A stretch of DNA of 64,000 bases from Dickeya oryzae (GTDB taxonomy: Bacteria > Pseudomonadota > Gammaproteobacteria > Enterobacterales > Enterobacteriaceae). This document shows positions 7,544-16,186 of this stretch, piece after piece. The stretch spans positions 90,186-154,185 of the forward strand of contig NZ_ML762924.1 in assembly GCF_009372235.1 (NCBI RefSeq), given 5' to 3'. The notes below the pieces were generated by a model, which worked only from the letters and a program-made list of their open reading frames with translations, did not search any database and had not been told where the DNA came from. The translations under genes were made by a program, and so were the position numbers. Position 1 is the stretch's first letter. Each line of letters opens with the position of its first letter.

Positions 7544-9187
7544 TTACTTATCCAGCCAGGTGTTGTAGAAACTGGGGCGGCCCACCGCCTCAAAGCCTAC
7601 GCCTTTCGTGCTGGCGCGACCGGCGAACACCTGCGGCTCTTCAAAAATCGGAATCACGTATGCCTTATCGATCAGGTAGTTCTGTACTTCGTCGACCAGC
7701 TCCAGCCGTTTGTTGCGGTCGGTCGCGGAGGCGATGCCATCCAACAGGGTATTAAGGTGGGTGTCTTCAAAGGTTTGTACCTTGTCGCTGGCCCCACCCT
7801 TTTGCAGCAGCAGATTGCGCAAGGTGGGGTAATACTGGCTTTTCAGCACATCCGGGTCCGCCCGGCCTACCATGCCCGGCGATACACCGGTTTTCAGTGG
7901 GTCGAGGCTGTCGACGGTTTTAGTGCCCGCATCGCCTGCCAGTACGTTCAATTTCACGCCCACTTTGGCCCACTGCTGCGCTACCAGTTGCAACATCTCT
8001 TTGTTCTGCGGCTGTGGCGGCGATTCGTAGGCGGTTAACACCAGCGATTGGCCGTCTTTCTGTCGAACGCCCTGCGCACCGATTTTCCAGCCCGCGTCGT
8101 CCAGCAGACGGGCGGCGGCGGCTGGGTCGAACGTCAGCTTATCGGACAGGTTGATGTAACCGGCGGCGGTTTTCGCCAGTACCGACGTGGCTTGTGGGTA
8201 GTTATTGGAATACAGCGTCTGGATGATTTCTTTCGGGTTGGTGGCGTCACTCAGCGCCTGACGCACGCGGATATCCGCTACCAACGGGTTATCCGGGCGG
8301 AAGTTGATACTGTTATTCACCCCGCGGGTTGGGGCGGCGTAGATCCGAATACCCTCACTCTGCACCCGTTGTTCGTCATAGGCCTGAATTTGACGGATAA
8401 AATCCGCCTGCCCGGAGACCAGTGCACCAATGCGCACACTGTCTTCCGGTGTTACCAGATAGGTGATGCCATCCAGATAAGGGCGGCCCTGATGGGCAAA
8501 ATTCACCGGTGCCCAGTGGTAATCCTTACGTGCCACCAGTTTCAGTTCGCGCCCCGGTTTTTCACTGCTGACCACAAATGGGCCGGAACCGATGATGTGG
8601 GTCGCATCGCCTAACTGGTTGAAATTACGGGCCAGCGTACTCAGCGACACCAGACCGGAGCCGATAGCGGAGGTGCCTTGCAGGAAACCGGGCGACGGTT
8701 TTTTGAAGTAGAACTTCACCGTCAGCGGGTCGATCACTTCGCTGCGCTGGTAGTTGTTGATGACTTCGGAAATCGGCTGGTTGAGTTCTTTGTTGCCCAG
8801 CCCATAGGTGTCGAAATTTTTAGCGACGGCGTTGGCATCCAGCGGTGTGCCGTCAGAGAAGGTGACGCCAGGGCGTAACCGGAATGTGTATTCGGTGCTG
8901 TCGGCGTTAACGGTCCAGGATTCTGCAATCCAGGGTTCGATGTCCAACGTTTCCGGGTTCTGATACGTCAGCTTATCGGTAATTTGGTTGAGGATACCGC
9001 CATTAGGATAAAAACCACCTGCGGGTGGATACAAATTGGTATGCGGTTGTTGTTCCAGATAGATCAAGATGCCGCCGGTTTTTGGTGCAACGTCGGCGGC
9101 CACCGCCTGTGCGCCATTTCCCAGTAGTGCGAATGAAACAAGCAGACCCATTCCCCGCTTCTGTTGAGCGTTCAAGAAACCAAACAT
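7544..9187 (-). CDS. ABC solute-binding protein, SBP_bac_5 (KPN_01854-type)
   Basis: A 547-residue periplasmic solute-binding protein of the peptide/opine family 5. It has a signal peptide (about residues 1-31, ending GNGAQAVAAD). The mature part carries family-5 features such as the early WIAESWTVNADSTEYTFRLRPG region and the segment DGTPLDANAVAKNF. It is the first gene of the leftward operon, and the operon promoter must lie in 9188-9516. Its association with an LLM monooxygenase and a CMD protein is the recurring KPN_01854/KPN_01858 arrangement. The ligand is unknown. Confidence 0.88.
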   Translation of the reverse strand: MFGFLNAQQKRGMGLLVSFALLGNGAQAVAADVAPKTGGILIYLEQQPHTNLYPPAGGFYPNGGILNQITDKLTYQNPETLDIEPWIAESWTVNADSTEYTFRLRPGVTFSDGTPLDANAVAKNFDTYGLGNKELNQPISEVINNYQRSEVIDPLTVKFYFKKPSPGFLQGTSAIGSGLVSLSTLARNFNQLGDATHIIGSGPFVVSSEKPGRELKLVARKDYHWAPVNFAHQGRPYLDGITYLVTPEDSVRIGALVSGQADFIRQIQAYDEQRVQSEGIRIYAAPTRGVNNSINFRPDNPLVADIRVRQALSDATNPKEIIQTLYSNNYPQATSVLAKTAAGYINLSDKLTFDPAAAARLLDDAGWKIGAQGVRQKDGQSLVLTAYESPPQPQNKEMLQLVAQQWAKVGVKLNVLAGDAGTKTVDSLDPLKTGVSPGMVGRADPDVLKSQYYPTLRNLLLQKGGASDKVQTFEDTHLNTLLDGIASATDRNKRLELVDEVQNYLIDKAYVIPIFEEPQVFAGRASTKGVGFEAVGRPSFYNTWLDK

Positions 9188-9516
9188 GGTTTTTTCCTTT
9201 TAGTTATCAGAGTGATACCAGCCACTATGCAGATGACGTCAGGGCTGGAAAAAGGCTGTCATATGAAAGGGATACTTCCACAGGCATGGCAAAACCACAA
9301 AGTACAAAACCGGCAATGAATATCTGCTTTTGGGGTAAGTCAAGGCGGGCAGGCGAAGGGCGAACGCGACGCTTTTTTATTTCATAAAATTTGAATGATA
9401 TCTGCAAATAAACCCGTTTTTAACGAGCTGATAACAGGTCTATTATCACTTTCATCGAAGGCAATAACGCCTCCAGTAAAGAACATTAACCGAATACACT
9501 GTGAAGGATATCAACC
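9188..9516. other. Divergent intergenic region, importer operon / DUF1471 gene
   Basis: This 329-bp gap must hold the promoters of the leftward importer operon and of the small rightward gene at 9517. A short inverted repeat, CCAGCC (9218-9223) with GGCTGG (9243-9248), lies just upstream of the operon. I found no recognisable regulator site. Confidence 0.4.
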
Positions 9517-9768
9517 ATGAATGCCATCAAAAATATTGCTGTAGTTATCGCACTGGCTACCGTTTCTTTCGGCTCTTTCGCTGCGACTGAAGTACAGCAG
9601 TCTGCCAGCCAGTCTGTCGGTTCTGTCAGCGCCACGGCGAATACGCTGGACGGCCTGCAGGCTAAGCTGTCTGAAAAAGCGGATGCTGCCGGTGCCAAAT
9701 CGTTCCGCATCATCTCTGCCACCAGCAGCGATAACCAGTTGCAAGGCGTCGCTGAGCTGTACAACTGA
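9517..9768 (+). CDS. Small secreted DUF1471 (YhcN/BhsA-type) protein
   Basis: An 83-residue protein with an N-terminal signal peptide (MNAIKNIAVVIALATVSFG, cleavage probably after SFA-A). The mature part of about 60 residues has the DUF1471 pattern: VGSVSATANTLDGLQAKLSEKADAAGA, then FRIISATSSDNQLQGVAELY at the C-terminus. Family members (BhsA, McbA, YhcN, YdgH domains) are small periplasmic or surface proteins of enterobacteria induced by stress and linked to biofilm or envelope stress. It is transcribed alone and has a strong terminator directly downstream. Confidence 0.85.
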   Translation: MNAIKNIAVVIALATVSFGSFAATEVQQSASQSVGSVSATANTLDGLQAKLSEKADAAGAKSFRIISATSSDNQLQGVAELYN

Positions 9769-9818
9769 TAGCGAGGGATATCACACCGATATCACGCGTA
9801 ACGAGAACCGCCTTTGTA

Positions 9819-9868
9819 AACTGCACCCTAAAAGTTGGATACCCAACTTAGTAAGGTGCGGTTTTTTT
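9819..9868 (+). terminator. Intrinsic terminator after DUF1471 gene
   Basis: The outer stem pairs CTGCACC with GGTGCGG, with an inner stem AAGTTGG/CCAACTT, followed by seven Ts. It ends only a few bases before the avtA stop codon on the other strand. Confidence 0.75.
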
Positions 9869-9873
9869 GCGTG

Positions 9874-11130
9874 TCAGACGCCGCCTTCTTGCCGCGCCCG
9901 CTCCACCTCTTCGGCCAGAATAGCAACACCTTGCTCGATTTTTTCCGGCTCCGGCACGTAGTTCATGCGCAGGCACTGGTGAGCGTGCGGCCATTCCTGT
10001 TCCAGACCGGGGAAGAAGTAATGACCCGGCACCATCAGTACGCCGCGTTGCTTCAGCCGCTGGTACAGCACCTCGGTAGTGATGGGCAAGTCTTTGAACC
10101 ACAGCCACAGGAAAATCGCACCTTCTGGTTTGTGAATCAGACACACTTCTGGCGGCAGATAACGACGAATAATGGCGATGGTCTGCTCCACCCGCTGGCG
10201 GTAGAACGGCCTGACCACATCGTTGGACAGCCGCAGCAGATCACCACGCTGGATCATCTCATGTGCCAGCGCCGGGCCAATAGAGCCGGGTGCCAGGCTG
10301 ACAATACCGTTCATGTTGCCGAGCGCTTCGATCACCTGCTCAGAACCGATCACGATACCGCAGCGGGAACCGGGCAAGCCCAGCTTGGACAGGCTCATGC
10401 ACAGAATAATGTTCGGATTCCACAGCGGTGTGGCATCGCTGAAGATGATACCGGGGAATGGCACGCCGTAAGCGTTGTCGATCACCAGCGGAATCTGGTG
10501 TTCACGGGCCAGTGCATCCAGATGCTGCACTTCGTCGTCGGTGAGCACATTGCCGGTCGGGTTGGTCGGCCGGGAAACGCAAATCATGCCGATATCATCG
10601 GTGATGTGCAGTTGCTCGAAGTCAACGTGGTATTTGAATTGCCCTTCCGCTAACAGCTCAATCTGCGGGCGAACAGAGACAAACATGTCCTCATCCAGCC
10701 CGGAATCAGCATAACCGATGTACTCCGGTGCCAGCGGAAACAGCACCCGGCGATGTTGCCCCTCATCAGTACGACCGGCAAACAGATTGAACAGGTAGAA
10801 AAATGCGCTCTGGCTGCCATTAGTCAGTGCAATATTCTGTGGTCCAATCTCCCAGCCAAACTGTTCACGCAGCAGATTGGAGAGCGAATGCAGCAACACA
10901 TCTTTGCCCTGCGGGCCATCGTAGTTGCACAGCGCATCGGTCAATTTTCCTTGATCCAACAGATCACGACACAATTGCTGAAAATAGTCGTCCATTGCCG
11001 GAATATGGGCCGGGTTGCCGCCACCGAGCATGATGGCACCTGGGGTGCGTAACCCGTCGTTCAGGTCATCCATCAGTTGGGTAATACCAGCATGACGGGT
11101 AAATTTGTTGCCAAAACGGGAAAAGTTCAT
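9874..11130 (-). CDS. avtA: Valine-pyruvate aminotransferase
   Basis: A 418-residue fold-type I PLP aminotransferase matching AvtA (transaminase C), which exchanges the amino group between valine and pyruvate to give alanine and 2-ketoisovalerate in the cytoplasm. The N-terminus (MNFSRFGNKFTRHAGITQLMD) and the motif SLSKLGLPGSRCGIV, with the PLP-binding lysine near residue 251, are AvtA hallmarks; the length also fits (E. coli 417). CVSRPTNPTGNVLTD is the usual substrate-loop segment. It is monocistronic, with the next gene upstream divergent. Confidence 0.93.
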   Translation of the reverse strand: MNFSRFGNKFTRHAGITQLMDDLNDGLRTPGAIMLGGGNPAHIPAMDDYFQQLCRDLLDQGKLTDALCNYDGPQGKDVLLHSLSNLLREQFGWEIGPQNIALTNGSQSAFFYLFNLFAGRTDEGQHRRVLFPLAPEYIGYADSGLDEDMFVSVRPQIELLAEGQFKYHVDFEQLHITDDIGMICVSRPTNPTGNVLTDDEVQHLDALAREHQIPLVIDNAYGVPFPGIIFSDATPLWNPNIILCMSLSKLGLPGSRCGIVIGSEQVIEALGNMNGIVSLAPGSIGPALAHEMIQRGDLLRLSNDVVRPFYRQRVEQTIAIIRRYLPPEVCLIHKPEGAIFLWLWFKDLPITTEVLYQRLKQRGVLMVPGHYFFPGLEQEWPHAHQCLRMNYVPEPEKIEQGVAILAEEVERARQEGGV

Positions 11131-11523
11131 AATTTGTCAATAAAGGGTGAAGCACAGGTTAACCGACACCTTAGCGTGTGCCTCGGGGTGGTGCAATCAT
11201 GGTGGAAATATCATCACCCTGTTTTTATCCATATATTTTTGTTATGTCAGAGTATTCATCTGCTGAACGCGTTTTCTGCTTCAGCATGTTCACGTCTGTT
11301 AGGCACTAAATGCTGAACGTGCGTCAGCTTTTAACTGATCACGATCGCGTTTTTCATGCAATATCATTAGGTATTCTTAATTAAAGTGTGATTTATTTTG
11401 CAAATATGTTGTGAAAAAAAAGCAGGTAATCATCTGGTGATAGCAATCACATTCTCCTGTCAGCTGGATTTGTAGTCTTTTAGCTTCACGGGCTTAATCA
11501 ATTCAGCTAAAAGGATGTATGGA
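11131..11523. other. Divergent region avtA / DUF4432 gene
   Basis: This 393-bp AT-rich gap holds the avtA promoter on the left and, on the right, the promoter of the secreted epimerase-like gene together with a probable CRP site at 11433-11454. Nothing coding is supported. Confidence 0.5.
11433..11454. promoter_or_regulatory. Candidate CRP (cAMP receptor protein) site
   Basis: GGTGA-TAGCAA-TCACA (11436-11451) differs from the consensus TGTGA-N6-TCACA by one base, and the flanks are T-rich. It lies about 70 bp upstream of the DUF4432 gene start, a suitable place for activation. This fits a role in carbon metabolism for the downstream gene. Confidence 0.55.
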
Positions 11524-12732
11524 ATGAAAAATGTACTGGCAATGAGTATCGCTTTGGCGCTGGTTTCCTGGCAGGCATCGGCTCAAACCTTTGTGCTTAC
11601 AGACGTTGAAAGCAGCACCGAAAAGGGAAACTGGCAGATCAGCAGCGATGCGCTGAAGATTAAGGATCAGCACTTCAGCATCGAACAAAAGGTACTGCAC
11701 GGCGGACGCCAGGAAGGCAGCAAGATTCTGACTATCACCAGTCCCAACGGACTGCAAATTACCCTGAGTCCGACCCGCGGCATGGATTTACTGCATGTCA
11801 CCGGTAAAAACATCCGGCTGGGCTGGGATTCTCCGGTGGATGAAGTGGTCAACCCGAATACGATTACCCTGGAAAGCCGCAATGGACTGGGCTGGCTGGA
11901 AGGTTTCAATGAGATGATGGTGCGCTGCGGCTATGAGTGGACCGGACATCCGGTCACCAGCGACGGCATGATCTATACCCTGCACGGCCGTGCCGGCAAT
12001 ACGCCGGCGTCGAAAGTGATTGTGGATGTCAGCGATAAAGCGCCTTACACCATCACGGTGCGTGGCTTGCTCAAGGAAAACAGCTTTAAGAAATCCAACC
12101 TCGAAACCTGGACTGAACTGCGCTACGTGCCGGGGAGCGAGTCGTTTACCATTCATGACGTGCTGACCAATAAGTCAGATTACGCGCGTGATTACCAGAT
12201 CATCTATCACAGCAATTTCGGCACCCCGATTCTGGAAGAAGGGGCACGTTTCCTGGCACCCGTGAAAGAGATTTCGCCGTTTAATGACTACGCCAGGGCC
12301 GGTCTGAAAAGCTGGCAGACGTATAAAGGCCCGACTAAAGGCTTCGACGAAATGGTGTTCAACATGACGCCTTACGCGGATAAAGAGGGCAAAACACTGG
12401 CCGCGCTGGTTAATCGCGCAGGCGACAAAGGGGTTTCCATCGCCTTTGATACCCATCAGTTGCCGTTGCTGACGCTGTGGAAAAACACCGACACCCAGAA
12501 ACAGGGTTATGTCACCGGCATCGAGCCTGGCACCAGCTACGCCTATCCGGTCACCATTGAACGCCAGCAAGGGCGTGTGAAGAAGCTACAACCCGGCCAG
12601 AGCACCACGTTCGAGCTGACTTACAGCTTGTTGAGCAGCCCGGCGGCAGTACAACAAACCGAACAGAAAGTGAAAGCGATTCAGGGTGATCGCACCACCA
12701 CGCTGACCGAAAAACCGATCGCGGTGGAGTAA
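11524..12732 (+). CDS. Secreted DUF4432 / aldose-1-epimerase-like protein
   Basis: A 402-residue protein with a signal peptide (MKNVLAMSIALALVSWQASA, then QTF) and a galactose-mutarotase-like beta-sandwich of the DUF4432 type. Visible family elements are NGLQITLSPTRGMDLLHV near the start and LGWLEGFNEMMVRCGYEW. Later elements include HGRAGNTPAS and the C-terminal GIEPGTSYAYP. The start at 11524 is preferred over an ATG 9 bp upstream because AAGGA at 11511-11515 is correctly spaced and the signal peptide then begins properly. Related proteins act on sugars in the cytoplasm; export here suggests a periplasmic carbohydrate ligand. It is monocistronic, with a CRP-like site upstream. The exact reaction is unknown. 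Confidence 0.75.
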   Translation: MKNVLAMSIALALVSWQASAQTFVLTDVESSTEKGNWQISSDALKIKDQHFSIEQKVLHGGRQEGSKILTITSPNGLQITLSPTRGMDLLHVTGKNIRLGWDSPVDEVVNPNTITLESRNGLGWLEGFNEMMVRCGYEWTGHPVTSDGMIYTLHGRAGNTPASKVIVDVSDKAPYTITVRGLLKENSFKKSNLETWTELRYVPGSESFTIHDVLTNKSDYARDYQIIYHSNFGTPILEEGARFLAPVKEISPFNDYARAGLKSWQTYKGPTKGFDEMVFNMTPYADKEGKTLAALVNRAGDKGVSIAFDTHQLPLLTLWKNTDTQKQGYVTGIEPGTSYAYPVTIERQQGRVKKLQPGQSTTFELTYSLLSSPAAVQQTEQKVKAIQGDRTTTLTEKPIAVE

Positions 12733-12750
12733 TCGCTCTTCGCGTGAAAA

Positions 12751-12780
12751 TCCTCCTTCCCGATGTCGGGAAGGAGGGAT
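12751..12780. terminator. Bidirectional hairpin between converging genes
   Basis: TCCTTCCCGA pairs with TCGGGAAGGA around a 2-nt loop. Read leftward it is followed by ATTTTC, which fits termination of ghrB. Confidence 0.65.
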
Positions 12781-12798
12781 CTCAATCTGCGTGCTGAA

Positions 12799-13761
12799 CT
12801 ACTTCAGCACGTCCGGATTGACGCAGTTTTCTTTAACGTCGCCACTGAGCGCGGCTATCAGGTTATCTACCGCGCAGGCCGCCATGTTGTAGCGGGTTTC
12901 ATGGGTGGCGGAGCCGATGTGCGGCAGTGCAACCACATTGGGCAGCTTCAGCAGTGGTGAGTCTACCGATAGCGGTTCTTTCTCGAACACATCCAGACCA
13001 GCGGCGTGCAGGGTGCCGTCGGTCAATGCCTCAATCAGCGCCTGCTCATCCACCACCGGGCCGCGGCCAATGTTGATCAGAATGGCGCTGGATTTCATTT
13101 TCGCCAGCTGTGCCTTGCCAATCAGATGGTGGGTTTCCGGCGTCAGCGGCAGGGTAATACACAGAAAATCGGATTCCGCCAGCAGGGTGTCGAGGTCGCA
13201 GTGACGGGCGTTGAAGCGGGTTTCTGCCGCGTCATGACGGCGACGGGCGTTGTAGAGCACCGGCATGCTAAAACCGAAGTGCGCCCGCTGAGCCACCGCC
13301 AGACCGATACGCCCCATGCCCAGAATACCAATGGTTTTGTGGTGAACATCAATGCCAAACCAATCTTCACCGATGTTGCGCGTCCATTCACCGGCTTTCA
13401 CACGCTCGGCGGATTTCAACGCCTGGCGCGCCGTCATCAGCATCAAGGTCATGACGGTATCCGCCACCGTTTCTGTCAGGACAGTCGGCGTATGCATCAG
13501 CAACGCTTTTTTGTCATTTAACGCCGCAACGTCAATGTTGTCGTAACCCACCGACACGGTAGAAACCGCCCGTAGTTTTGGCAGGTGGGACAGGTATTCC
13601 CGGCTGACGGTGTGTCCGGCCCCAATCAACCCTTCAGCACGCGCCAGTAACGGGTGGTCGATGGGAGGCAGGCCATCAAAAACCGAAACACTCGCGTGTT
13701 GCTCCAGTTTTTGGCGTAAATCGTCAGGGATCTTCTTGTAGAGGATGACTTCAGGTTTCAT
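12799..13761 (-). CDS. ghrB: Glyoxylate/hydroxypyruvate (2-ketogluconate) reductase B
   Basis: A 320-residue D-isomer-specific 2-hydroxyacid dehydrogenase that reduces glyoxylate, hydroxypyruvate and 2-ketogluconate with NAD(P)H. It shows the nucleotide-binding [16 protein letters not shown] near residue 150. The catalytic elements are [11 protein letters not shown] (Arg), FEKEPL (Glu) and [14 protein letters not shown] (His). The N-terminus [15 protein letters not shown] and the total length agree with E. coli GhrB (YiaE). The gene is in the yiaE-yiaC-tag neighbourhood, as in E. coli. In plant-associated Dickeya it probably serves ketogluconate and glyoxylate metabolism. Confidence 0.9.
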   Translation of the reverse strand: MKPEVILYKKIPDDLRQKLEQHASVSVFDGLPPIDHPLLARAEGLIGAGHTVSREYLSHLPKLRAVSTVSVGYDNIDVAALNDKKALLMHTPTVLTETVADTVMTLMLMTARQALKSAERVKAGEWTRNIGEDWFGIDVHHKTIGILGMGRIGLAVAQRAHFGFSMPVLYNARRRHDAAETRFNARHCDLDTLLAESDFLCITLPLTPETHHLIGKAQLAKMKSSAILINIGRGPVVDEQALIEALTDGTLHAAGLDVFEKEPLSVDSPLLKLPNVVALPHIGSATHETRYNMAACAVDNLIAALSGDVKENCVNPDVLK

Positions 13762-13960
13762 CAGTTCACTCCGGCTGATTGAGGCGATTGTCTGACTAAA
13801 ACGACAGTTATTTTTGAACGCAGGTCAGCCTGTTAGCTTCGCATATCAAGGGCAGGCCTTTGCCGTAATAATGCCTAAAAACGTTTGGGCGATTTAATGA
13901 AATATCATGATAAACAATCGGATGGTACTTGTTATTTCTTCCCGGCGGCCTGAAACGTGG

Positions 13961-14416
13961 TCAGGGTGTCACGGCGGCGAGCAACGCCTGATCCTGCCAG
14001 TGCATAACCAGCAAGTGTGACTGGGTTTCATGCTGATAACTTTCCTGCACGGTCGTAAACCCTTGTTTGCGATAAAAGGCGCAGGCGCGGTGGTTCTGCT
14101 GATACACCTCCAGACTGAGCACCGGGAAGCGATGCTGAATATGCTGCATCAGCGCCGCGCCCACGCCCTGACCATACAGGCTGTGGTGAACAAACAGCGC
14201 GCCGACAAAGCGCTGATCCATCACGCTGATAAAACCGCCGATGCCCTGAGCATGCTCATAAATCCAGGTTTGTGAGTGGGGGATATAATGCCCGCGAACC
14301 AGCTCTTCACTTTCCTGCCAATAGTGCGCCGGGATAAAGGGGTGCGCCAGCGTGGTACTTTCCCGCCATAGTGCGACCAGCGCGTCCAGGTCTTGTGGCC
14401 GATAAGGTCGAATCAC
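13961..14416 (-). CDS. yiaC: GNAT acetyltransferase YiaC
   Basis: A 151-residue GNAT-fold N-acetyltransferase resembling YiaC, reported as a protein lysine acetyltransferase in E. coli. The acetyl-CoA loop is near QGVGAALMQHIQHR, followed by LSLEVYQQNHRACAFYRKQGF (motif B). The start is placed at GTG 14416 because GGAGG lies 4 nt upstream and the GTG overlaps the tag stop codon as GTGA. A TTG further upstream would extend it inside tag but lacks a ribosome site. The coupling implies tag-yiaC form an operon, as in E. coli. Confidence 0.85.
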   Translation of the reverse strand: MIRPYRPQDLDALVALWRESTTLAHPFIPAHYWQESEELVRGHYIPHSQTWIYEHAQGIGGFISVMDQRFVGALFVHHSLYGQGVGAALMQHIQHRFPVLSLEVYQQNHRACAFYRKQGFTTVQESYQHETQSHLLVMHWQDQALLAAVTP

Positions 14417-14973
14417 AACGCCTCCGGATGACAGCAACAGTCGGTGGTATGGTCGTTTACCAGCCCGGCAGCCTGCATAAAGGCGTAACAGATGGTGGAG
14501 CCGATGAATGTGAAGCCGCGTTTTTTCAACGCTTTCGACATGGCATCCGACACAGCGGTTTTTGCCGGAACATCAGCCAGCGATGTCGGGTTATTGATGA
14601 CCGGCTGATGGTTAACGAAGGACCAGATAAACGTGGCAAAGTCGTCCCCTTGCTGCTGCATTGCCAGCCAGGCGCGGGCATTGCGGATAATGGCTTCAAT
14701 TTTTCCGCGGTGGCGAATGATGCCCGGGTCCAGTACCAGCCGGTTCACATCGTCATCAGTCATGGCTGCTACCCGGTACGGATCGAATCCGTGGAAACAA
14801 CGGCGGTAGTGCTCGCGTTTTTTGAGCACGGTTATCCACGACAACCCGGCTTGCTGGCCTTCCAGACACAGCAGTTCAAACAGCGCGCGGCTATCGGTAC
14901 AGGGGGTTCCCCACTCGTTATCGTGATAATCCTGATACAGCGTATCCTGCGTGACCCAGCCACAGCGTGCCAT
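14413..14973 (-). CDS. tag: DNA-3-methyladenine glycosylase I
   Basis: A 186-residue constitutive base-excision enzyme that removes 3-methyladenine from alkylated DNA. The N-terminus MARCGWVTQDTLYQDYHDNE supplies Cys4 and His17. With the C-terminal GLVNDHTTDCCC, they form the structural zinc site. The active-site Glu lies in CLEGQQAGLSWITVLKKRE, and GIIRHRGKI is the helix-hairpin-helix region. The length matches E. coli Tag (187). The start at 14973 was chosen for homology and for the GGAGAAGAGG directly upstream; a longer in-frame start has no support. The stop overlaps the start of yiaC. Confidence 0.95.
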   Translation of the reverse strand: MARCGWVTQDTLYQDYHDNEWGTPCTDSRALFELLCLEGQQAGLSWITVLKKREHYRRCFHGFDPYRVAAMTDDDVNRLVLDPGIIRHRGKIEAIIRNARAWLAMQQQGDDFATFIWSFVNHQPVINNPTSLADVPAKTAVSDAMSKALKKRGFTFIGSTICYAFMQAAGLVNDHTTDCCCHPEAL

Positions 14974-15218
14974 CCTCTTCTCCTTACTCCCAGTGGTTAT
15001 TTGCCGATGAGTGTTATTTAGCAACATTGTTAGCGGCATTGTTATTCACCCGCGTTGTTGGTATTGATGATGGTCGATTTCAGCGGACCAACCGGATCAT
15101 CAGCCTAAGCGTGATGTGATGCAACCCTGACCTGACAAGGCAATGTGTGACACGGCGCGGGAATCACACCAAAAACGACAAGCGCAAAACGACAATTAAT
15201 AAGCGACAAGGGGCGATA

Positions 15219-16025
15219 ATGGGGATTGAGTGGATACTGGCCTATCTGGCGCTGGGAGCCGTGGTGGGATTTATGGCCGGATTACTGGGAATAGGCGGTG
15301 GCGGCATCATGGTGCCGGTGCTGACCGCGTTGTTCGCCGCACAAGGTGTGGAGAAAACGCATTTGGTGCATCTGGCGTTGGGAACCTCGATGGCGGCGAT
15401 TGTGATCACCGCTATCTCCAGTCTGCGCACCCACCATCAACATCAGGCGGTGATGTGGCCGGTGGTATGGCGCATCACACCCGCGATTTTACTGGGAACC
15501 TTCGCCGCTACCTGGCTGGCGGCGTTATTGCCAACCCGTGCGCTGGCAATCTTCTTTTCCTGTTTTATGGCATATGTCTCGCTGCAAATGGTGTTGAACA
15601 TCAAGCCAAAACCTCACCGCCAGTTACCGGGCGTGACCGGCATGTCGCTGGCCGGGCTGACTATCGGCGGTATTTCCGCACTGGTCGCCATTGGCGGTGG
15701 CTCGCTCACCGTGCCGTTTCTGACCTGGTGTAATGTACGTATCCAGCAGGCTATCGGCACCTCGGCGGCGGTAGGTTTACCGATCGCGCTCTCTGGCGCG
15801 CTGGGCTACATGATTAACGGCTGGTCTGCGACCGGCTTGCCCGCGTTCAGCGTGGGTTATGTTTCGTTACCGGCGGTGGCGCTCATCTCGGCGGTCAGCT
15901 TCTTCACCGCGCCGGTAGGCGCACGTTTAGCGCATCGCTTGCCGGTCGCGACGCTAAAGAAAGCGTTTGCCGGGTTGTTGCTGCTGTTGAGCCTGAAAAT
16001 GCTACATACCGTATTTACCGGTTGA
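15219..16025 (+). CDS. TauE/SafE-family membrane exporter
   Basis: A 268-residue membrane protein with about 8 transmembrane segments and the two-fold repeat of the TauE/SafE (DUF81) family. Each half contains the glycine-rich stretch: GLLGIGGGGIMVPVL near residue 25 and ALVAIGGGSLTVPF near residue 150. Members move sulfite, sulfoacetate or other organosulfur anions across the inner membrane, but substrates are rarely known. The start at 15219 follows AAGGGG by 7 nt; a longer frame adds an unlikely charged N-terminus. The gene stands alone, just upstream of glyQS. Confidence 0.85.
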   Translation: MGIEWILAYLALGAVVGFMAGLLGIGGGGIMVPVLTALFAAQGVEKTHLVHLALGTSMAAIVITAISSLRTHHQHQAVMWPVVWRITPAILLGTFAATWLAALLPTRALAIFFSCFMAYVSLQMVLNIKPKPHRQLPGVTGMSLAGLTIGGISALVAIGGGSLTVPFLTWCNVRIQQAIGTSAAVGLPIALSGALGYMINGWSATGLPAFSVGYVSLPAVALISAVSFFTAPVGARLAHRLPVATLKKAFAGLLLLLSLKMLHTVFTG

Positions 16026-16186
16026 TCGTTACCCGAAACAGGAAGGAAAAGGCGGCGATAATGCTATGTCACTGAAAATGTCGCCGTCACTGAAGTTGTT
16101 GCCGCATTCTGGCTGTATATCTTGCACTCAGAGGGTATACTGGCGGCTTCATTGTAAAAACCACTTGTATCGCGTGCGAATCCAAC

